From: SHVO01 sp041905795
Lineage (GTDB): Bacteria > Pseudomonadota > Alphaproteobacteria > Rhodospirillales > Rhodospirillaceae
DNA: 64,000 bases
Direction: 5' to 3'
Assembly (NCBI GenBank): GCA_041905795.1
Contig: JAYRKL010000004.1
Span: 177,658 to 241,657, forward strand
Shown here piece by piece: positions 39,848-48,449 of the stretch. The translations under genes were made by a program, and so were the position numbers. Under the pieces are notes generated by a model, which saw nothing but the letters and a program-made list of their open reading frames with translations, did no database searches and was not told where the DNA came from. Within the stretch, counting starts at the first letter, position 1. Each line of letters begins with the position of its first letter.

Positions 39848-40771
39848 ATGACCATCACCCCCCGGGTTAAAGCCATCCTCGCCAACTACGAAAGCGACAA
39901 CCCCGGCACCAAGGGCAACCTCGCCCGGATTCTCATGCAGGGGCGCCTCGGCGGCACCGGCAAGCTGGTGATCCTCCCGGTGGACCAGGGGTTCGAACAC
40001 GGCCCGGCGCGCAGCTTCGCGCCCAACCCGGCGGGCTATGAGCCCCACTATCACTGGCAGCTGGCGGTCTCGGCCGGCCTGTCGGCTTTCGCAGCACCCC
40101 TCGGCATGATCGAGGACGGCGCTTCGTCCTTTGCCGGCGCCATCCCCACCATCCTCAAGGTCAACAGCTCCAACTCGCTCTCGACCGAAAAGGACGCCCC
40201 CGTGCAGGCCATCACCGGCTCGGTGAAGGACGCGCTGCGCCTCGGCTGCGCCGCCATCGGTTACACGATCTATCCCGGCTCGAATGCGCAATTCGACATG
40301 ATGAACGACCTGCGCGAGCTGATCGCCGAAGCCAAGGACGCTGGCCTCGCCACCGTGGTCTGGTCCTACCCGCGCGGCAAGGGCGTGTCCAAGGACGGCG
40401 AAACCGCGCTCGATATCGTGGCCTATGCCGCCCATATGGCCGCCCTGCTCGGCGCCCATATCATCAAGGTCAAGCTGCCGAGCGATCACCTCGACCTCGG
40501 GGAAGCCAAAAAGGTCTACGAAGCCCAGAATATCCCCCGCGCCACCCTGGCCCAGCGGGTGGCCCACGTGGTCCAGTCCTGCTTCGGCGGGCGGCGCATC
40601 GTCGTGTTCTCGGGCGGCGGCACCAAGGGCGAGGACTCCGTGTTCGACGACGCCAAGGCCATCCGCGACGGCGGCGGCAACGGCTCGATCATCGGCCGGA
40701 ATTCCTTCCAGCGTCCGCACGACAAGGCGCTCGCCCTGCTCTCGGGCCTGGTCGATATCTACAAGGCCTAA
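39848..40771 (+). CDS. fbaB: Class I fructose-bisphosphate aldolase (FbaB/DhnA type)
   Basis: 307 residues from the ATG at 39848. The DeoC/FbaB TIM barrel shows KLVILPVDQGFEHGPARSF, the Schiff-base lysine in AHIIKVKLPSD, and the phosphate-binding end VVFSGGGTKGED and NGSIIGRNSFQRP. It splits fructose-1,6-bisphosphate in glycolysis or makes it in gluconeogenesis without a metal. It is divergent from the coiled-coil/zapA run and followed by thiE after a palindromic element. Confidence 0.95.
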   Translation: MTITPRVKAILANYESDNPGTKGNLARILMQGRLGGTGKLVILPVDQGFEHGPARSFAPNPAGYEPHYHWQLAVSAGLSAFAAPLGMIEDGASSFAGAIPTILKVNSSNSLSTEKDAPVQAITGSVKDALRLGCAAIGYTIYPGSNAQFDMMNDLRELIAEAKDAGLATVVWSYPRGKGVSKDGETALDIVAYAAHMAALLGAHIIKVKLPSDHLDLGEAKKVYEAQNIPRATLAQRVAHVVQSCFGGRRIVVFSGGGTKGEDSVFDDAKAIRDGGGNGSIIGRNSFQRPHDKALALLSGLVDIYKA

Positions 40772-40816
40772 AGCGTTTTCCACCGAAGTGGAAACCGGTT
40801 CGGTTCATAAAACGCG
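40772..40816. repeat. Palindromic intergenic element (GCGTTTTC family)
   Basis: Outer arms GCGTTTT (40773-40779) and AAAACGC (40809-40815) enclose a second hairpin TCCAC-CGAA-GTGGA and the sequence ACCGGTTCGGTTC. The layout matches a short element (AGCGTTTTC...GAAGTGG.TACCGGTTCG...AAAACGC) that recurs between genes in many alphaproteobacteria, as I recall it. It fills the gap between the aldolase stop and thiE start and may end or process the aldolase transcript. Confidence 0.75.
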
Positions 40817-40825
40817 CCAAAAACC

Positions 40826-41482
40826 ATGAGTTCCTGCCGGCTCTACCTGATCACGCCGCCGGTCATCGCCGACCTCGGCGCCTTCGCGCGCGACCTCGAG
40901 GCGGCGCTCGGCGGCGGCGACGTGGCCTGCCTGCAGATCCGCCTGAAAGACGCCGGTGACGACGCGGTGCGCGCCACGGTGAAAAAACTCATGCCCATCT
41001 GCCATGCCCACGACGTGGCGGTGATCCTCAACGACCGTCCCGATCTCGCGGTCGAACTTGGCTGCGACGGCGTGCATGTGGGGCCCGATGATCCGCCGTA
41101 CGCCGAGGCGCGGCGCATCATGGGCACCAACGCCACCGTCGGCGTGACCTGCCGCGACTCACGCCATCTCGCCATGGACCTGGCCGAGCAAGGCGCGGAC
41201 TACGTGGCCTTCGGCGCGTTCTTTCCGTCATCGACCAAGGACGCGGCCACGCGCACCGATCCGGAACTCCTGGAAATCTGGAGCGAGACCACCAACGTGC
41301 CGTGCGTCGCCATTGGCGGGATCACCGTCGACAACTGCGAGGACCTCGTGGCGGCCGGCGCCGATTTCCTGGCGGTGTCGGCGGGAGTCTGGGGCTACGC
41401 AGAAGGTCCGGCCGCGGCGGTGCGCGCTTTCAACGCCGTCTTTGCCCGCGCCGATCTTGATCGCGGGGCCCCCTCACCCTGA
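40826..41482 (+). CDS. thiE: Thiamine phosphate synthase
   Basis: 218 residues. The TIM-barrel motifs are present: LYLITPP, VACLQIRLKD, VILNDRPDLAVELGCDGVHVG, and the phosphate-binding VPCVAIGGITVDNCEDLVAAGADF. It joins HMP-PP and thiazole phosphate to thiamine phosphate. It follows the aldolase gene on the same strand, as in several alphaproteobacteria. The rest of the thiazole pathway is not in the window, although thiD is at 20658. Confidence 0.93.
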   Translation: MSSCRLYLITPPVIADLGAFARDLEAALGGGDVACLQIRLKDAGDDAVRATVKKLMPICHAHDVAVILNDRPDLAVELGCDGVHVGPDDPPYAEARRIMGTNATVGVTCRDSRHLAMDLAEQGADYVAFGAFFPSSTKDAATRTDPELLEIWSETTNVPCVAIGGITVDNCEDLVAAGADFLAVSAGVWGYAEGPAAAVRAFNAVFARADLDRGAPSP

Positions 41483-41491
41483 CGGGTGAGG
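41472..41491. terminator. Hairpin at the thiE/epmA convergence
   Basis: CCTCACC (41472-41478) pairs with GGGTGAGG ending at 41491, around the thiE stop codon; outer GC-rich sequence can extend the stem. It lies between the convergent thiE and epmA genes. There is no T tract, so termination is only a guess. Confidence 0.45.
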
Positions 41492-41501
41492 TTCCCGCGC
41501 G

Positions 41502-42557
41502 TTACGCAACCGGCGCCCACAGGACATCGGTGAGGTTTCGCGCGTTGGCGGCGAGCATGACCAGCCTGTCGAAACCCAGCGCGATCCCGGCCGCGGGCGG
41601 CATGCGCTCCAGGGCCGCGAGCAGGTCCTCATCCACCGGCGGAGCGTCCCCGTAGAGGCTCTGGTACAGCGCCCGGTCGTGGAGGAAGCGCGCCCGCTGC
41701 TCCGCCGGGTCGGTCAGCTCGGTATAGGCGTTGGCCAGTTCCACGCCGCAGGCATACAGCTCGAAGCGCTCCGCGACGCGGGGATCCGAAGGCTTGCGCC
41801 GGGCCAGCGCGGCGAGATTGGCGGGGTACTCGCACAGCACGGTGGCGACGCCCATGCCGAGCTGGGGCTCGACCCGTTCGAGCATGACGCGGAAGAAGAT
41901 GTCCTCCCAGGTGTCGTTGACGCCGGCGCGGATGCCGACGGCGGCGGCCTTCTCGCGCAGGGGGCCGGGGTCCGGCGCCAGTGCGTCCCGGTCGGAGACC
42001 GTCGCCAGGAGATCGATGCCGGCGAAATCGCGGAAGGCGTTCTGCACCGTCAGGACTTTCGGCGCCTTGGCGGGGTCGCAGGTGCGGCCCTGCCAGCGCA
42101 GAATGCCGTCGCTGTCCTGGGCGCGGTGCGCGGCCCTGCCGGCGGCGGTCAGGATCCGGGCGCAGTCCTCGATCAGGGCGTCATAGCCGGCGTCGGCGCG
42201 GTACCACTCCAGCATGGTGAACTCGGGCTGGTGCAGCGGCCCCTCCTCGCCGTCGCGCCACACCTTGCACAGCTGCACGATCTTCGGCAGCCCGGCGGCC
42301 AGGAGCTTCTTCATGGCGAACTCGGGCGAGGTATGGAGGTAACGCGGGACCACGTCGCCGCGCCGGTTCTGCAAGGACGCCGCCAAGGGCCGGATATGCC
42401 GCTCCATCCCGGGCGATACCTGTAGCGCCGGGGTCTCCACGGCCGTGAAACCCTCGGCCTGGAAATAGGCGCGCTGCGCGCTATGAACCGCCCGGCGGGT
42501 TTCCAGGTAAGGCCGTTTGCGGGCGATCTCTTCCGGGTCCCACCAGGACGGGGCCAT
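41502..42557 (-). CDS. epmA: EF-P beta-lysylation protein EpmA (PoxA/GenX)
   Basis: 351 residues, a class II lysyl-tRNA synthetase-like domain without the anticodon-binding domain. Motif 2 region FAMKKLLAAGLPKIVQLCKVW, HQPEFTMLEWYRA, and motif 3 PAAGIALGFDRLVML are present. It attaches (R)-beta-lysine to the conserved lysine of EF-P. It is divergent from efp, which supports the functional link. EpmB, which makes beta-lysine, and EpmC are not in the window. Confidence 0.95.
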   Translation of the reverse strand: MAPSWWDPEEIARKRPYLETRRAVHSAQRAYFQAEGFTAVETPALQVSPGMERHIRPLAASLQNRRGDVVPRYLHTSPEFAMKKLLAAGLPKIVQLCKVWRDGEEGPLHQPEFTMLEWYRADAGYDALIEDCARILTAAGRAAHRAQDSDGILRWQGRTCDPAKAPKVLTVQNAFRDFAGIDLLATVSDRDALAPDPGPLREKAAAVGIRAGVNDTWEDIFFRVMLERVEPQLGMGVATVLCEYPANLAALARRKPSDPRVAERFELYACGVELANAYTELTDPAEQRARFLHDRALYQSLYGDAPPVDEDLLAALERMPPAAGIALGFDRLVMLAANARNLTDVLWAPVA

Positions 42558-42712
42558 AAATAGTCCTCTATAAGTTGCGGGCCTTCGCGCGCGGGCCTCT
42601 CACGCCCGAATCCTTACCAAAAACCGTAGCGGGGCCCCCTTCAACCTGATACAAGCGCCCGCGGTTTTACAGCCCCTTTCGCGGGCTCCAGCATCAGACA
42701 GACGGGCTTTCC

Positions 42713-43276
42713 ATGAAGATTTCGGCGAACTCCATCCGCGGCGGCATGGTCATCGAACACGAAGGCAAGCAGTGGATGGTCCTCAAGAACCAGGTCGTCC
42801 AGCCCGGCAAGGGCGGCGCCTTCATGCAGGTCGAAATGCGCGACATCGCCGGCGGCAACAAAAGCCAGGCCCGGTGGCGCACCGCCGATACGGTGGAGCG
42901 CCTGGAAGTGCGCGAACTCGACTGCCAGTTCCTGTTCAAGGAAGCCGACATGTATACCTTCATGGACACCAGCTCCTACGAACAGTTCAGCCTGTCGGGC
43001 GAACTGATCGGTGAAAAGGCCGGGTTCCTCCAGGACAACATGGACGTGACCGTGGATTTCATCGAAGGCAAGCCGGTGTCGGTGAATCTCCCCGGCTCGG
43101 TCGTGCTGACCGTTGTTGAAGCCGACCCGGTGGTGAAGGGCCAGACCGCGGCCTCGTCCTACAAGCCGGGCATCCTCGAGAACGGCATGAAGATCCTGAT
43201 CCCGCCGTTCATCGAAGCCGGCACCAAAATCGTGGTGAACACCGAAGACACCACCTACGTCGAGCGTGCGAAATAA
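42713..43276 (+). CDS. efp: Elongation factor P
   Basis: 187 residues. The first KOW-like domain carries the modified lysine in QPGKGGAFMQVEMRD (Lys33), and the OB domains end with ILIPPFIEAGTKIVVNTED and YVERAK. EF-P enters the ribosomal E site and relieves stalling at polyproline stretches; several proteins here (TolA, CpoB, the OmpA-like protein at 44276) have long proline runs. Lys at this position and the divergent epmA imply beta-lysylation. Confidence 0.98.
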   Translation: MKISANSIRGGMVIEHEGKQWMVLKNQVVQPGKGGAFMQVEMRDIAGGNKSQARWRTADTVERLEVRELDCQFLFKEADMYTFMDTSSYEQFSLSGELIGEKAGFLQDNMDVTVDFIEGKPVSVNLPGSVVLTVVEADPVVKGQTAASSYKPGILENGMKILIPPFIEAGTKIVVNTEDTTYVERAK

Positions 43277-43300
43277 CACGCTGACTTCGAGGTAATTCCG

Positions 43301-44095
43301 ATGGCGCTGCGTTCAGCCCTGTGGACGGTGATGACGGGCGCGGCGCAGAAGGCCGCGAAGGCCCTGAAGCGCGACTTCGGCGAAGTCGAGCAGCTCCAGG
43401 TCTCGCGCAAGGGCCCCAGCGACTTCGTCTCCGCCGCCGACCTCAGGGCTGAGAAAGTTCTCAAGCAGGAACTGGCCAAGGCGCGCCCCCGTTTCGGGTT
43501 CCTGCTCGAGGAAGAAGGCGAGATCAAGGGCGAGGACGGCCACCACCGCTGGATCGTCGATCCCATCGACGGCACCACCAATTTCCTGCACGGCATCCCC
43601 CACTTCGCCATCTCCATCGGCCTGGAGATGGATGGCGAGATCATCGCCGGCCTGGTGTTCAACCCGGTCGCCGACGAGATGTTCTACGCCGAGAAGGGCA
43701 AAGGCGCGTTCCTCAACGACCGGCGTTTACGCGTGTCCGCCCGCGACACCCTGGGCGACGCGCTGCTTGCCACCGGCATTCCGTTCAAGGGCCGCCCCGG
43801 CCATCAGCCGTTCCTCACCCAGCTCGAGCGGGTGATGAAAGAGGTGGCGGGCGTGCGCCGCGCCGGCACGGCCTCGCTCGATCTGGCTTATGTGGCCGCC
43901 GGCCGCTACGACGGCTACTGGGAAAAAGGCTTGCAGCCCTGGGACATCGCCGCCGGAATCCTGCTGGTGCGCGAAGCCGGCGGCTTCGTCAGTGACTTCG
44001 ACGGCCGCAAAGAGGCGCTGGGTAAAGGCGACCTGGTCGCCGCCAACGCCAAGTTGCATAAGCCGATACTCGATCTGCTGGCTGGCAAGCCGTAA
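43301..44095 (+). CDS. suhB: Inositol monophosphatase family protein (SuhB-like)
   Basis: 264 residues. Metal and substrate motifs are intact: FLLEEEGEIKGED, WIVDPIDGTTNFLHGIPHFA and YWEKGLQPWDIAAGILLVREAGG. In bacteria SuhB hydrolyses inositol-1-phosphate and, separately, joins the rRNA antitermination complex. It follows efp by 24 bases on the same strand and is probably co-transcribed with it. Confidence 0.93.
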   Translation: MALRSALWTVMTGAAQKAAKALKRDFGEVEQLQVSRKGPSDFVSAADLRAEKVLKQELAKARPRFGFLLEEEGEIKGEDGHHRWIVDPIDGTTNFLHGIPHFAISIGLEMDGEIIAGLVFNPVADEMFYAEKGKGAFLNDRRLRVSARDTLGDALLATGIPFKGRPGHQPFLTQLERVMKEVAGVRRAGTASLDLAYVAAGRYDGYWEKGLQPWDIAAGILLVREAGGFVSDFDGRKEALGKGDLVAANAKLHKPILDLLAGKP

Positions 44096-44275
44096 CCCCC
44101 GCGCTTCATCTCATCCATTTGTGATTTAAAGAGATTCTACCGGTTGCCCAGTGCGGTAAACGGGTTGTGCGCCACAAATGGGCTGTTGTACCCTGAGCAT
44201 CAGGGCCAACGCGCAAAGCAAAGCCATTTCAAAGACTTTGACGCCCGCGGTGTGATCGGCCGGTGGAGGCGAGAG

Positions 44276-45466
44276 ATGCGCAGAGAGAAAATGGGGTTCA
44301 CCGTGGGACAGTTTCGTGTGCTGTGCTTGGGCACTGCCCTCGCCGTTCTGGCGACGGCGCCGCAGGCGCTGGCCGACGGCGATAGCTCCAAGCCCTTGGC
44401 GCCGCAGACCACCCGCGTCAGCACCTCCGGCAGCGTGTCGGTGGACATGAGCGCGCTGGATTCCGTGCCCAACCGCCGCCTGCTGCTGCCGGGCGCCGGC
44501 GCGGCCGCGCCCCAGACCGACGGGCCCGTGCGCTTGCGTCCGCCGGCCGGGGTCAAGCCGTTCGTTCACACACCGATCCGTCTGCGCCCGCCTCCGGGTG
44601 TGCAGGCCGCCGCACCGGCGGCTTCTCCCACGGCTGCCCCCACGATTCCCAAAGCGCCCGAAACCAAAATGGCGTCCGCGACGCCTCCGCCGGTGACACA
44701 ACAGGCCCCGCCGCCGGCGCCCAAAGTTGAAGCGCCAAAGCCGGCTGCCCCGGCCGCCGCCCCTGCGCCCGCGGCGAAAGCGCCGCCGGCCGCAGCGCCG
44801 GCCGCCAAGGCCCCCGCTTCCACCGCCGCGGCGCCGCCCGCCGCTCCGCCGCCGAAAGCCGTAGCACCCGCCCCGGCACCGGCGCCGAAACAAACGCAAG
44901 TGGCGGTCGCGACGCCGCCGCCCGCTGCACCCGCCACCCCCGCAGCACCCGCGCCGGGACAACCGCGCTCGTTGTTGACGCCGCCACCGCCACCGACACC
45001 ATCAGCGGCACCATCAGCGGCGCCCGCCGTCACGGCCTCCGCCACGACCGCGCCGGCCAAGACCGAAGACATCAAATCCGCGGAGGCGGCCAAGGAGCCC
45101 GCCAAAGAAACGGCCGTCGCGGTCGCCACGCCGCCGGCCCGCACGCCGGCCGAACCCGAGACACTGAGCATCGCCTTCAAGGTCGGCGGCGCCGACGTTC
45201 CCACCGACGCCACCGCCGGCCTGAAAGCCCTGGCGGCCAAGCTCGCCAAGGATCCAGCCTCGCGCCTGCAACTGATCGCCTACGCCTCCGACCCCGAGAA
45301 GAGCATCAGCCGTTCGCGGCGCCTGTCGCTCGAACGCGCGGTCAATGTGCGCAAGGTCATGCTGGCCGCGGGGATCGAATCCACCCGGATCGACATCCGC
45401 GCGCTCGGCGAGCAGTCCGGCAGCGGCGCGCCGGACCGCGTCGATGCCGTCACCGTGAAGCGCTGA
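44276..45466 (+). CDS. Secreted Pro/Ala-rich protein with OmpA-like C-terminal domain
   Basis: 396 residues from the ATG at 44276, near GAGGCGAGAG. A signal peptide (FRVLCLGTALAVLATAPQALA) is followed by about 270 residues of Pro/Ala/Lys low-complexity sequence with a twice-used PVRLRPPAGVKPFVHT/PIRLRPPPGVQ unit, and an OmpA-like domain (LSIAFKVGGADVPTDATAGL, RLQLIAYASDPEKSISRSRR, RIDIRALGEQSGSG). The peptidoglycan-binding Asp/Arg positions seem partly altered, so binding is uncertain. It precedes the MotA-type channel genes and may be the envelope effector of that motor. Confidence 0.85.
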   Translation: MRREKMGFTVGQFRVLCLGTALAVLATAPQALADGDSSKPLAPQTTRVSTSGSVSVDMSALDSVPNRRLLLPGAGAAAPQTDGPVRLRPPAGVKPFVHTPIRLRPPPGVQAAAPAASPTAAPTIPKAPETKMASATPPPVTQQAPPPAPKVEAPKPAAPAAAPAPAAKAPPAAAPAAKAPASTAAAPPAAPPPKAVAPAPAPAPKQTQVAVATPPPAAPATPAAPAPGQPRSLLTPPPPPTPSAAPSAAPAVTASATTAPAKTEDIKSAEAAKEPAKETAVAVATPPARTPAEPETLSIAFKVGGADVPTDATAGLKALAAKLAKDPASRLQLIAYASDPEKSISRSRRLSLERAVNVRKVMLAAGIESTRIDIRALGEQSGSGAPDRVDAVTVKR

Positions 45467-45525
45467 TCCTTTCCGTTACACCACTTGCCTTGGGCCTGCC
45501 GTAATCCGCAGGCAAAGAGCGTTTC

Positions 45526-46758
45526 ATGATGGATAGCCGCACTTATCTCACGCGCATGACCGTGTTCCTGGTGGCGCTCGGCGTCGGCATGGCGCTGGTG
45601 GGGCGGACGGTGCTGCCGATCTTCCTGGTCAATCCGGTACTGAACGGCGTGATTTTCACCGCCATCATCTTCGGCGTCGTGCTCAACTTCCGCCAGGTGA
45701 TCCAGCTCGGCCCCGAAGCCCGCTGGCTGGAGCGCTTCCACGCCGGCCCGCAGGAAGGCCCCGCGGGGGAAGCGGTCTTCACCGACTTGCGCGCCGGGCC
45801 CGAAATGGTGGCTGACGCCAAGCAGGAAGACATCCGCCTGCTCTCGCCCATGGCCCGCATGCTCGAAGGCAAACGCAAAGGCCGCCTCACCTTGAGCGCC
45901 CAGGCCATGCGCACCTTGCTCGACGGCATTGCCGCGCGCCTCGAGGAAAGCCGCGACCTGTCGCGCTACATGACCGGCCTGTGTATTTTCCTTGGGCTGC
46001 TGGGCACCTTCTGGGGCCTGCTCGGCACGGTCAGTTCCATCGGCGACGTGATCCGCACGCTCTCGGTGGGCGGCGAAGACATCACGGCGGTGTTCACACG
46101 GCTGAAGGCAGGCCTGGAAGCGCCGCTCAAGGACATGGGCACGGCGTTCTCGTCATCGCTGTTCGGCCTCGGCGGTTCCCTGGCCCTCGGGTTCCTCGAT
46201 CTCCAGGCCGGCCAGGCCCAGAACGCTTTCTTCAACGAACTGGAGGAATGGCTGTCCGGCGTCACCCGCCTGTCGTCGGGCAGCGTCGGCGAAGAACACG
46301 GCGTCTCGGCTTACACCGAGGCCCTCTTGGAACAAACCGGAGAGAGCCTGCAGGAACTCCAGAACATCATGAGCCGCAGCGAGCAGAGCCGCGTGACCGG
46401 CAACGAGCAGCTCGCCGAACTCAACCAGAAACTCTCGCTGCTGGCCGACCAGATGCGCGCCGAGCAGCAGATCATGCTGCGCATCGCCGAGAGCCAGCGC
46501 GACATCGCTCCCCTGATCCGCAGCGTCGGCGAACTGGCCAATGTCCTCGGCGGCAACGGCGCCGGCATGAACATCGGCGGCGGCATGGACGACGCCACCC
46601 GCGGGCATATCCGCAACATCGACGCCAGCCTGACCCGCCTGACCTCGGCCCTGGCCGCCAACCGCGACGACACCGTGCGCGAGATCCGCAACGAGATCAA
46701 ACTGCTGGCCAAGACCATCGCCTCCGCCGCGCCCCGCGCGCCGGGAGACCCGTACTAA
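45526..46758 (+). CDS. MotA/TolQ/ExbB-type proton channel protein
   Basis: 410 residues. Transmembrane segments: two at the N-terminus (MTVFLVALGVGMALVGRTVL, VLNGVIFTAIIFGVVLNF) and two in the channel domain (YMTGLCIFLGLLGTFWGLLG, FSSSLFGLGGSLALGFLDL). A long helical C-terminus (from about residue 240) is coiled-coil-like. It is not TolQ, which is at 32907, and no other flagellar genes are here. The next gene starts at the base after its stop and encodes a MotB/OmpA-like partner; together they resemble the MotA/ExbB plus peptidoglycan-binding pairs widespread in alphaproteobacteria. Confidence 0.88.
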   Translation: MMDSRTYLTRMTVFLVALGVGMALVGRTVLPIFLVNPVLNGVIFTAIIFGVVLNFRQVIQLGPEARWLERFHAGPQEGPAGEAVFTDLRAGPEMVADAKQEDIRLLSPMARMLEGKRKGRLTLSAQAMRTLLDGIAARLEESRDLSRYMTGLCIFLGLLGTFWGLLGTVSSIGDVIRTLSVGGEDITAVFTRLKAGLEAPLKDMGTAFSSSLFGLGGSLALGFLDLQAGQAQNAFFNELEEWLSGVTRLSSGSVGEEHGVSAYTEALLEQTGESLQELQNIMSRSEQSRVTGNEQLAELNQKLSLLADQMRAEQQIMLRIAESQRDIAPLIRSVGELANVLGGNGAGMNIGGGMDDATRGHIRNIDASLTRLTSALAANRDDTVREIRNEIKLLAKTIASAAPRAPGDPY

Positions 46759-47931
46759 ATGGCGGCGCTGGCCCGCCGCGCCAAGCGCACGGTCGATATC
46801 TGGCCGGGCTGGGTGGACGCCCTTTCCACCCTTCTCATCATCATCATTTTCATCCTGCTGGTGTTCGTGCTCGCCCAGTTCTATCTCGGCCAGGCGCTGT
46901 CCAACCGCGAGCAGGCCCTGACGCAGCTCAACGGCCAGCTCGCGCAGCTCGGCGATATGCTCAATATCGAGCGCAAGGCGCGCGCCGAGCTGGAACTCAC
47001 CGTCGGCCGCCTGACCAGCGACCTGCAGGCCGCCACCGAACAGGTGGGCTCGCTCACCACCCAGCTGGCGGAGAAGACCGGCGAAGCCACGCGCCTCAAC
47101 GATGCGCTGATCGCCGCCACCGCCCAGGCGGCGAAGGACAAAGACGCCATCGCCAAACAGGTGCAGGAACTGGCCCTGCTCCAGAACGGCGTCAAGGCGC
47201 TGGAGGCCTTGAAGGCCAGCTTGGAGAAACAGGTCGCCGACCTCGGCGCCCGCGCCACCAAGAGCGAAGGCGCCATCGCCAAGGAACGCGCGCTGACGGT
47301 GGAAGCCCAGGCCCAGGCCGCGCTGATGAGCCAGCAATTGCAGGACATGCAGGCGGAGTTGCAGCGCCTGGCCCAGGCGCTCGACGCCTCCGACAAGCTG
47401 ACCGCCGAGCAGAAGGCGCAGATCTCGGACCTCGGCCGGCGCATGAACCGCGCCCTCGCCGGCAAGGTGCAGGAGCTGCAGAGATACCGCTCGGAGTTCT
47501 TCGGGCGTTTGCGCGATATCCTCGGCACCCGTCCCGGCATCACCGTGGTCGGCGACCGCTTCGTGTTCCAGTCGGAAGTGCTGTTCGCCTCCGGCTCGGC
47601 CGAGATCGGCCTCGACGGCCAACAGCAGATGAACCAGTTGGCCCGGACCCTGCTCGATGTGTCCAGGGCGATCCCCGCGGACATCAACTGGATCCTGCGG
47701 GTGGACGGCCATACCGATAGCCAGCCCATTGCCACCGCCGCCTTCCGGTCCAATTGGGAGTTGTCGTCGGCGCGCGCGATCGCCGTGGTCAAGTACCTGA
47801 TCGGCCAGGGGATTCCCGCCGAACGCCTGGCGGCGGCCGGGTTTGGCGAGTTCCAGCCCCTCGATACCGCCAACGACCCCGCCGCCCGGTCCAAGAATCG
47901 ACGTATTGAGTTGAAATTCGACCAGCGCTGA
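46759..47931 (+). CDS. MotB-like protein: one membrane helix, coiled coil, OmpA domain
   Basis: 390 residues. One N-terminal membrane helix (DALSTLLIIIIFILLVFVLA) with Asp20 in the position of the MotB proton-carrying Asp; a coiled coil of about 200 residues (QLNGQLAQLGDMLNIERKAR, ELQRLAQALDASDKLTAEQ); and a C-terminal OmpA/MotB peptidoglycan-binding domain (LFASGSAEIGLDGQQQMNQL, ILRVDGHTDSQPI, NRRIELKFDQR). It lies directly after the MotA-type gene. The pair is predicted to be a proton-driven stator bound to peptidoglycan; the process it drives is unknown. Confidence 0.9.
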   Translation: MAALARRAKRTVDIWPGWVDALSTLLIIIIFILLVFVLAQFYLGQALSNREQALTQLNGQLAQLGDMLNIERKARAELELTVGRLTSDLQAATEQVGSLTTQLAEKTGEATRLNDALIAATAQAAKDKDAIAKQVQELALLQNGVKALEALKASLEKQVADLGARATKSEGAIAKERALTVEAQAQAALMSQQLQDMQAELQRLAQALDASDKLTAEQKAQISDLGRRMNRALAGKVQELQRYRSEFFGRLRDILGTRPGITVVGDRFVFQSEVLFASGSAEIGLDGQQQMNQLARTLLDVSRAIPADINWILRVDGHTDSQPIATAAFRSNWELSSARAIAVVKYLIGQGIPAERLAAAGFGEFQPLDTANDPAARSKNRRIELKFDQR

Positions 47932-48011
47932 CGGTTGCGGGCGGGCCGGGAACGCTATATAAGCCGCCCTTCCATTTCAAAAACCGGGCCGTGCAGGCTC
48001 CAGAGGCGCAT

Positions 48012-48236
48012 ATGAAGAAAGAAGGTCACCCGGATTATCACGAGATCACCGTGATCATGACCGATGGCTCGGAATTCAAGACCCGCAGCACTTACGGCAA
48101 AGCTGGCGACACCCTGCGCCTGGAAATCGATCCCAAGTCTCACCCGGCCTGGACCGGCGTGCACCGCCTGGTGGATTCGGGCGGTCAGCTCGCCAAATTC
48201 AACAAGCGTTTCAAAGGCTTCGGCGCCAAGACCTGA
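48012..48236 (+). CDS. rpmE: 50S ribosomal protein bL31, zinc-free form
   Basis: 74 residues, MKKEGHPDYHEITVIMTDG at the start, with FKTRSTYGKAGDTLRLEID and SHPAWTG. It has no cysteines, so it is the C-minus form that needs no zinc. The ATG at 48012 fits the family. The protein bridges the subunits at the central protuberance. A strong terminator follows. Location after a MotA/OmpA gene pair recurs in alphaproteobacteria. Confidence 0.96.
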   Translation: MKKEGHPDYHEITVIMTDGSEFKTRSTYGKAGDTLRLEIDPKSHPAWTGVHRLVDSGGQLAKFNKRFKGFGAKT

Positions 48237-48265
48237 TCCTCCGGGCATCACCGCCCGTCGATATG

Positions 48266-48296
48266 AAAGCCGCATCCTCCGGGATGCGGCTTTTTT
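48266..48296 (+). terminator. Intrinsic terminator of rpmE
   Basis: A 12-bp stem (48266-48277 with 48282-48293) with a 4-base loop and a run of six T residues (48291-48296), 30 bases after the rpmE stop. It isolates the cyclase genes downstream from rpmE. Confidence 0.94.
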
Positions 48297-48449
48297 CATG
48301 CGATTTCCTTCGCCTTTTCAGACGCTTCGGGCGCTGCATATTTTCGTCATTCCGCAACCTTGTACTCAATCCGTGCGTAATAGCCGCGGGTGCGCGAGGG
48401 GAAACGCACGCGCCAGCGCCGGCATGAAGCCGGCATCAAAGGTTGTTGC

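Noticed and set aside
39656..40783. Long minus-strand frame continuing upstream of the coiled-coil gene
   Set aside because: It is the complement of the aldolase gene, whose active-site motifs are clear.
44276..45466. Reading the Pro/Ala-rich OmpA-like gene as TonB or TolA
   Set aside because: It has a cleavable-type signal and an OmpA-like C-terminus, with no TonB/TolA C-terminal domain; TolA is at 31605.
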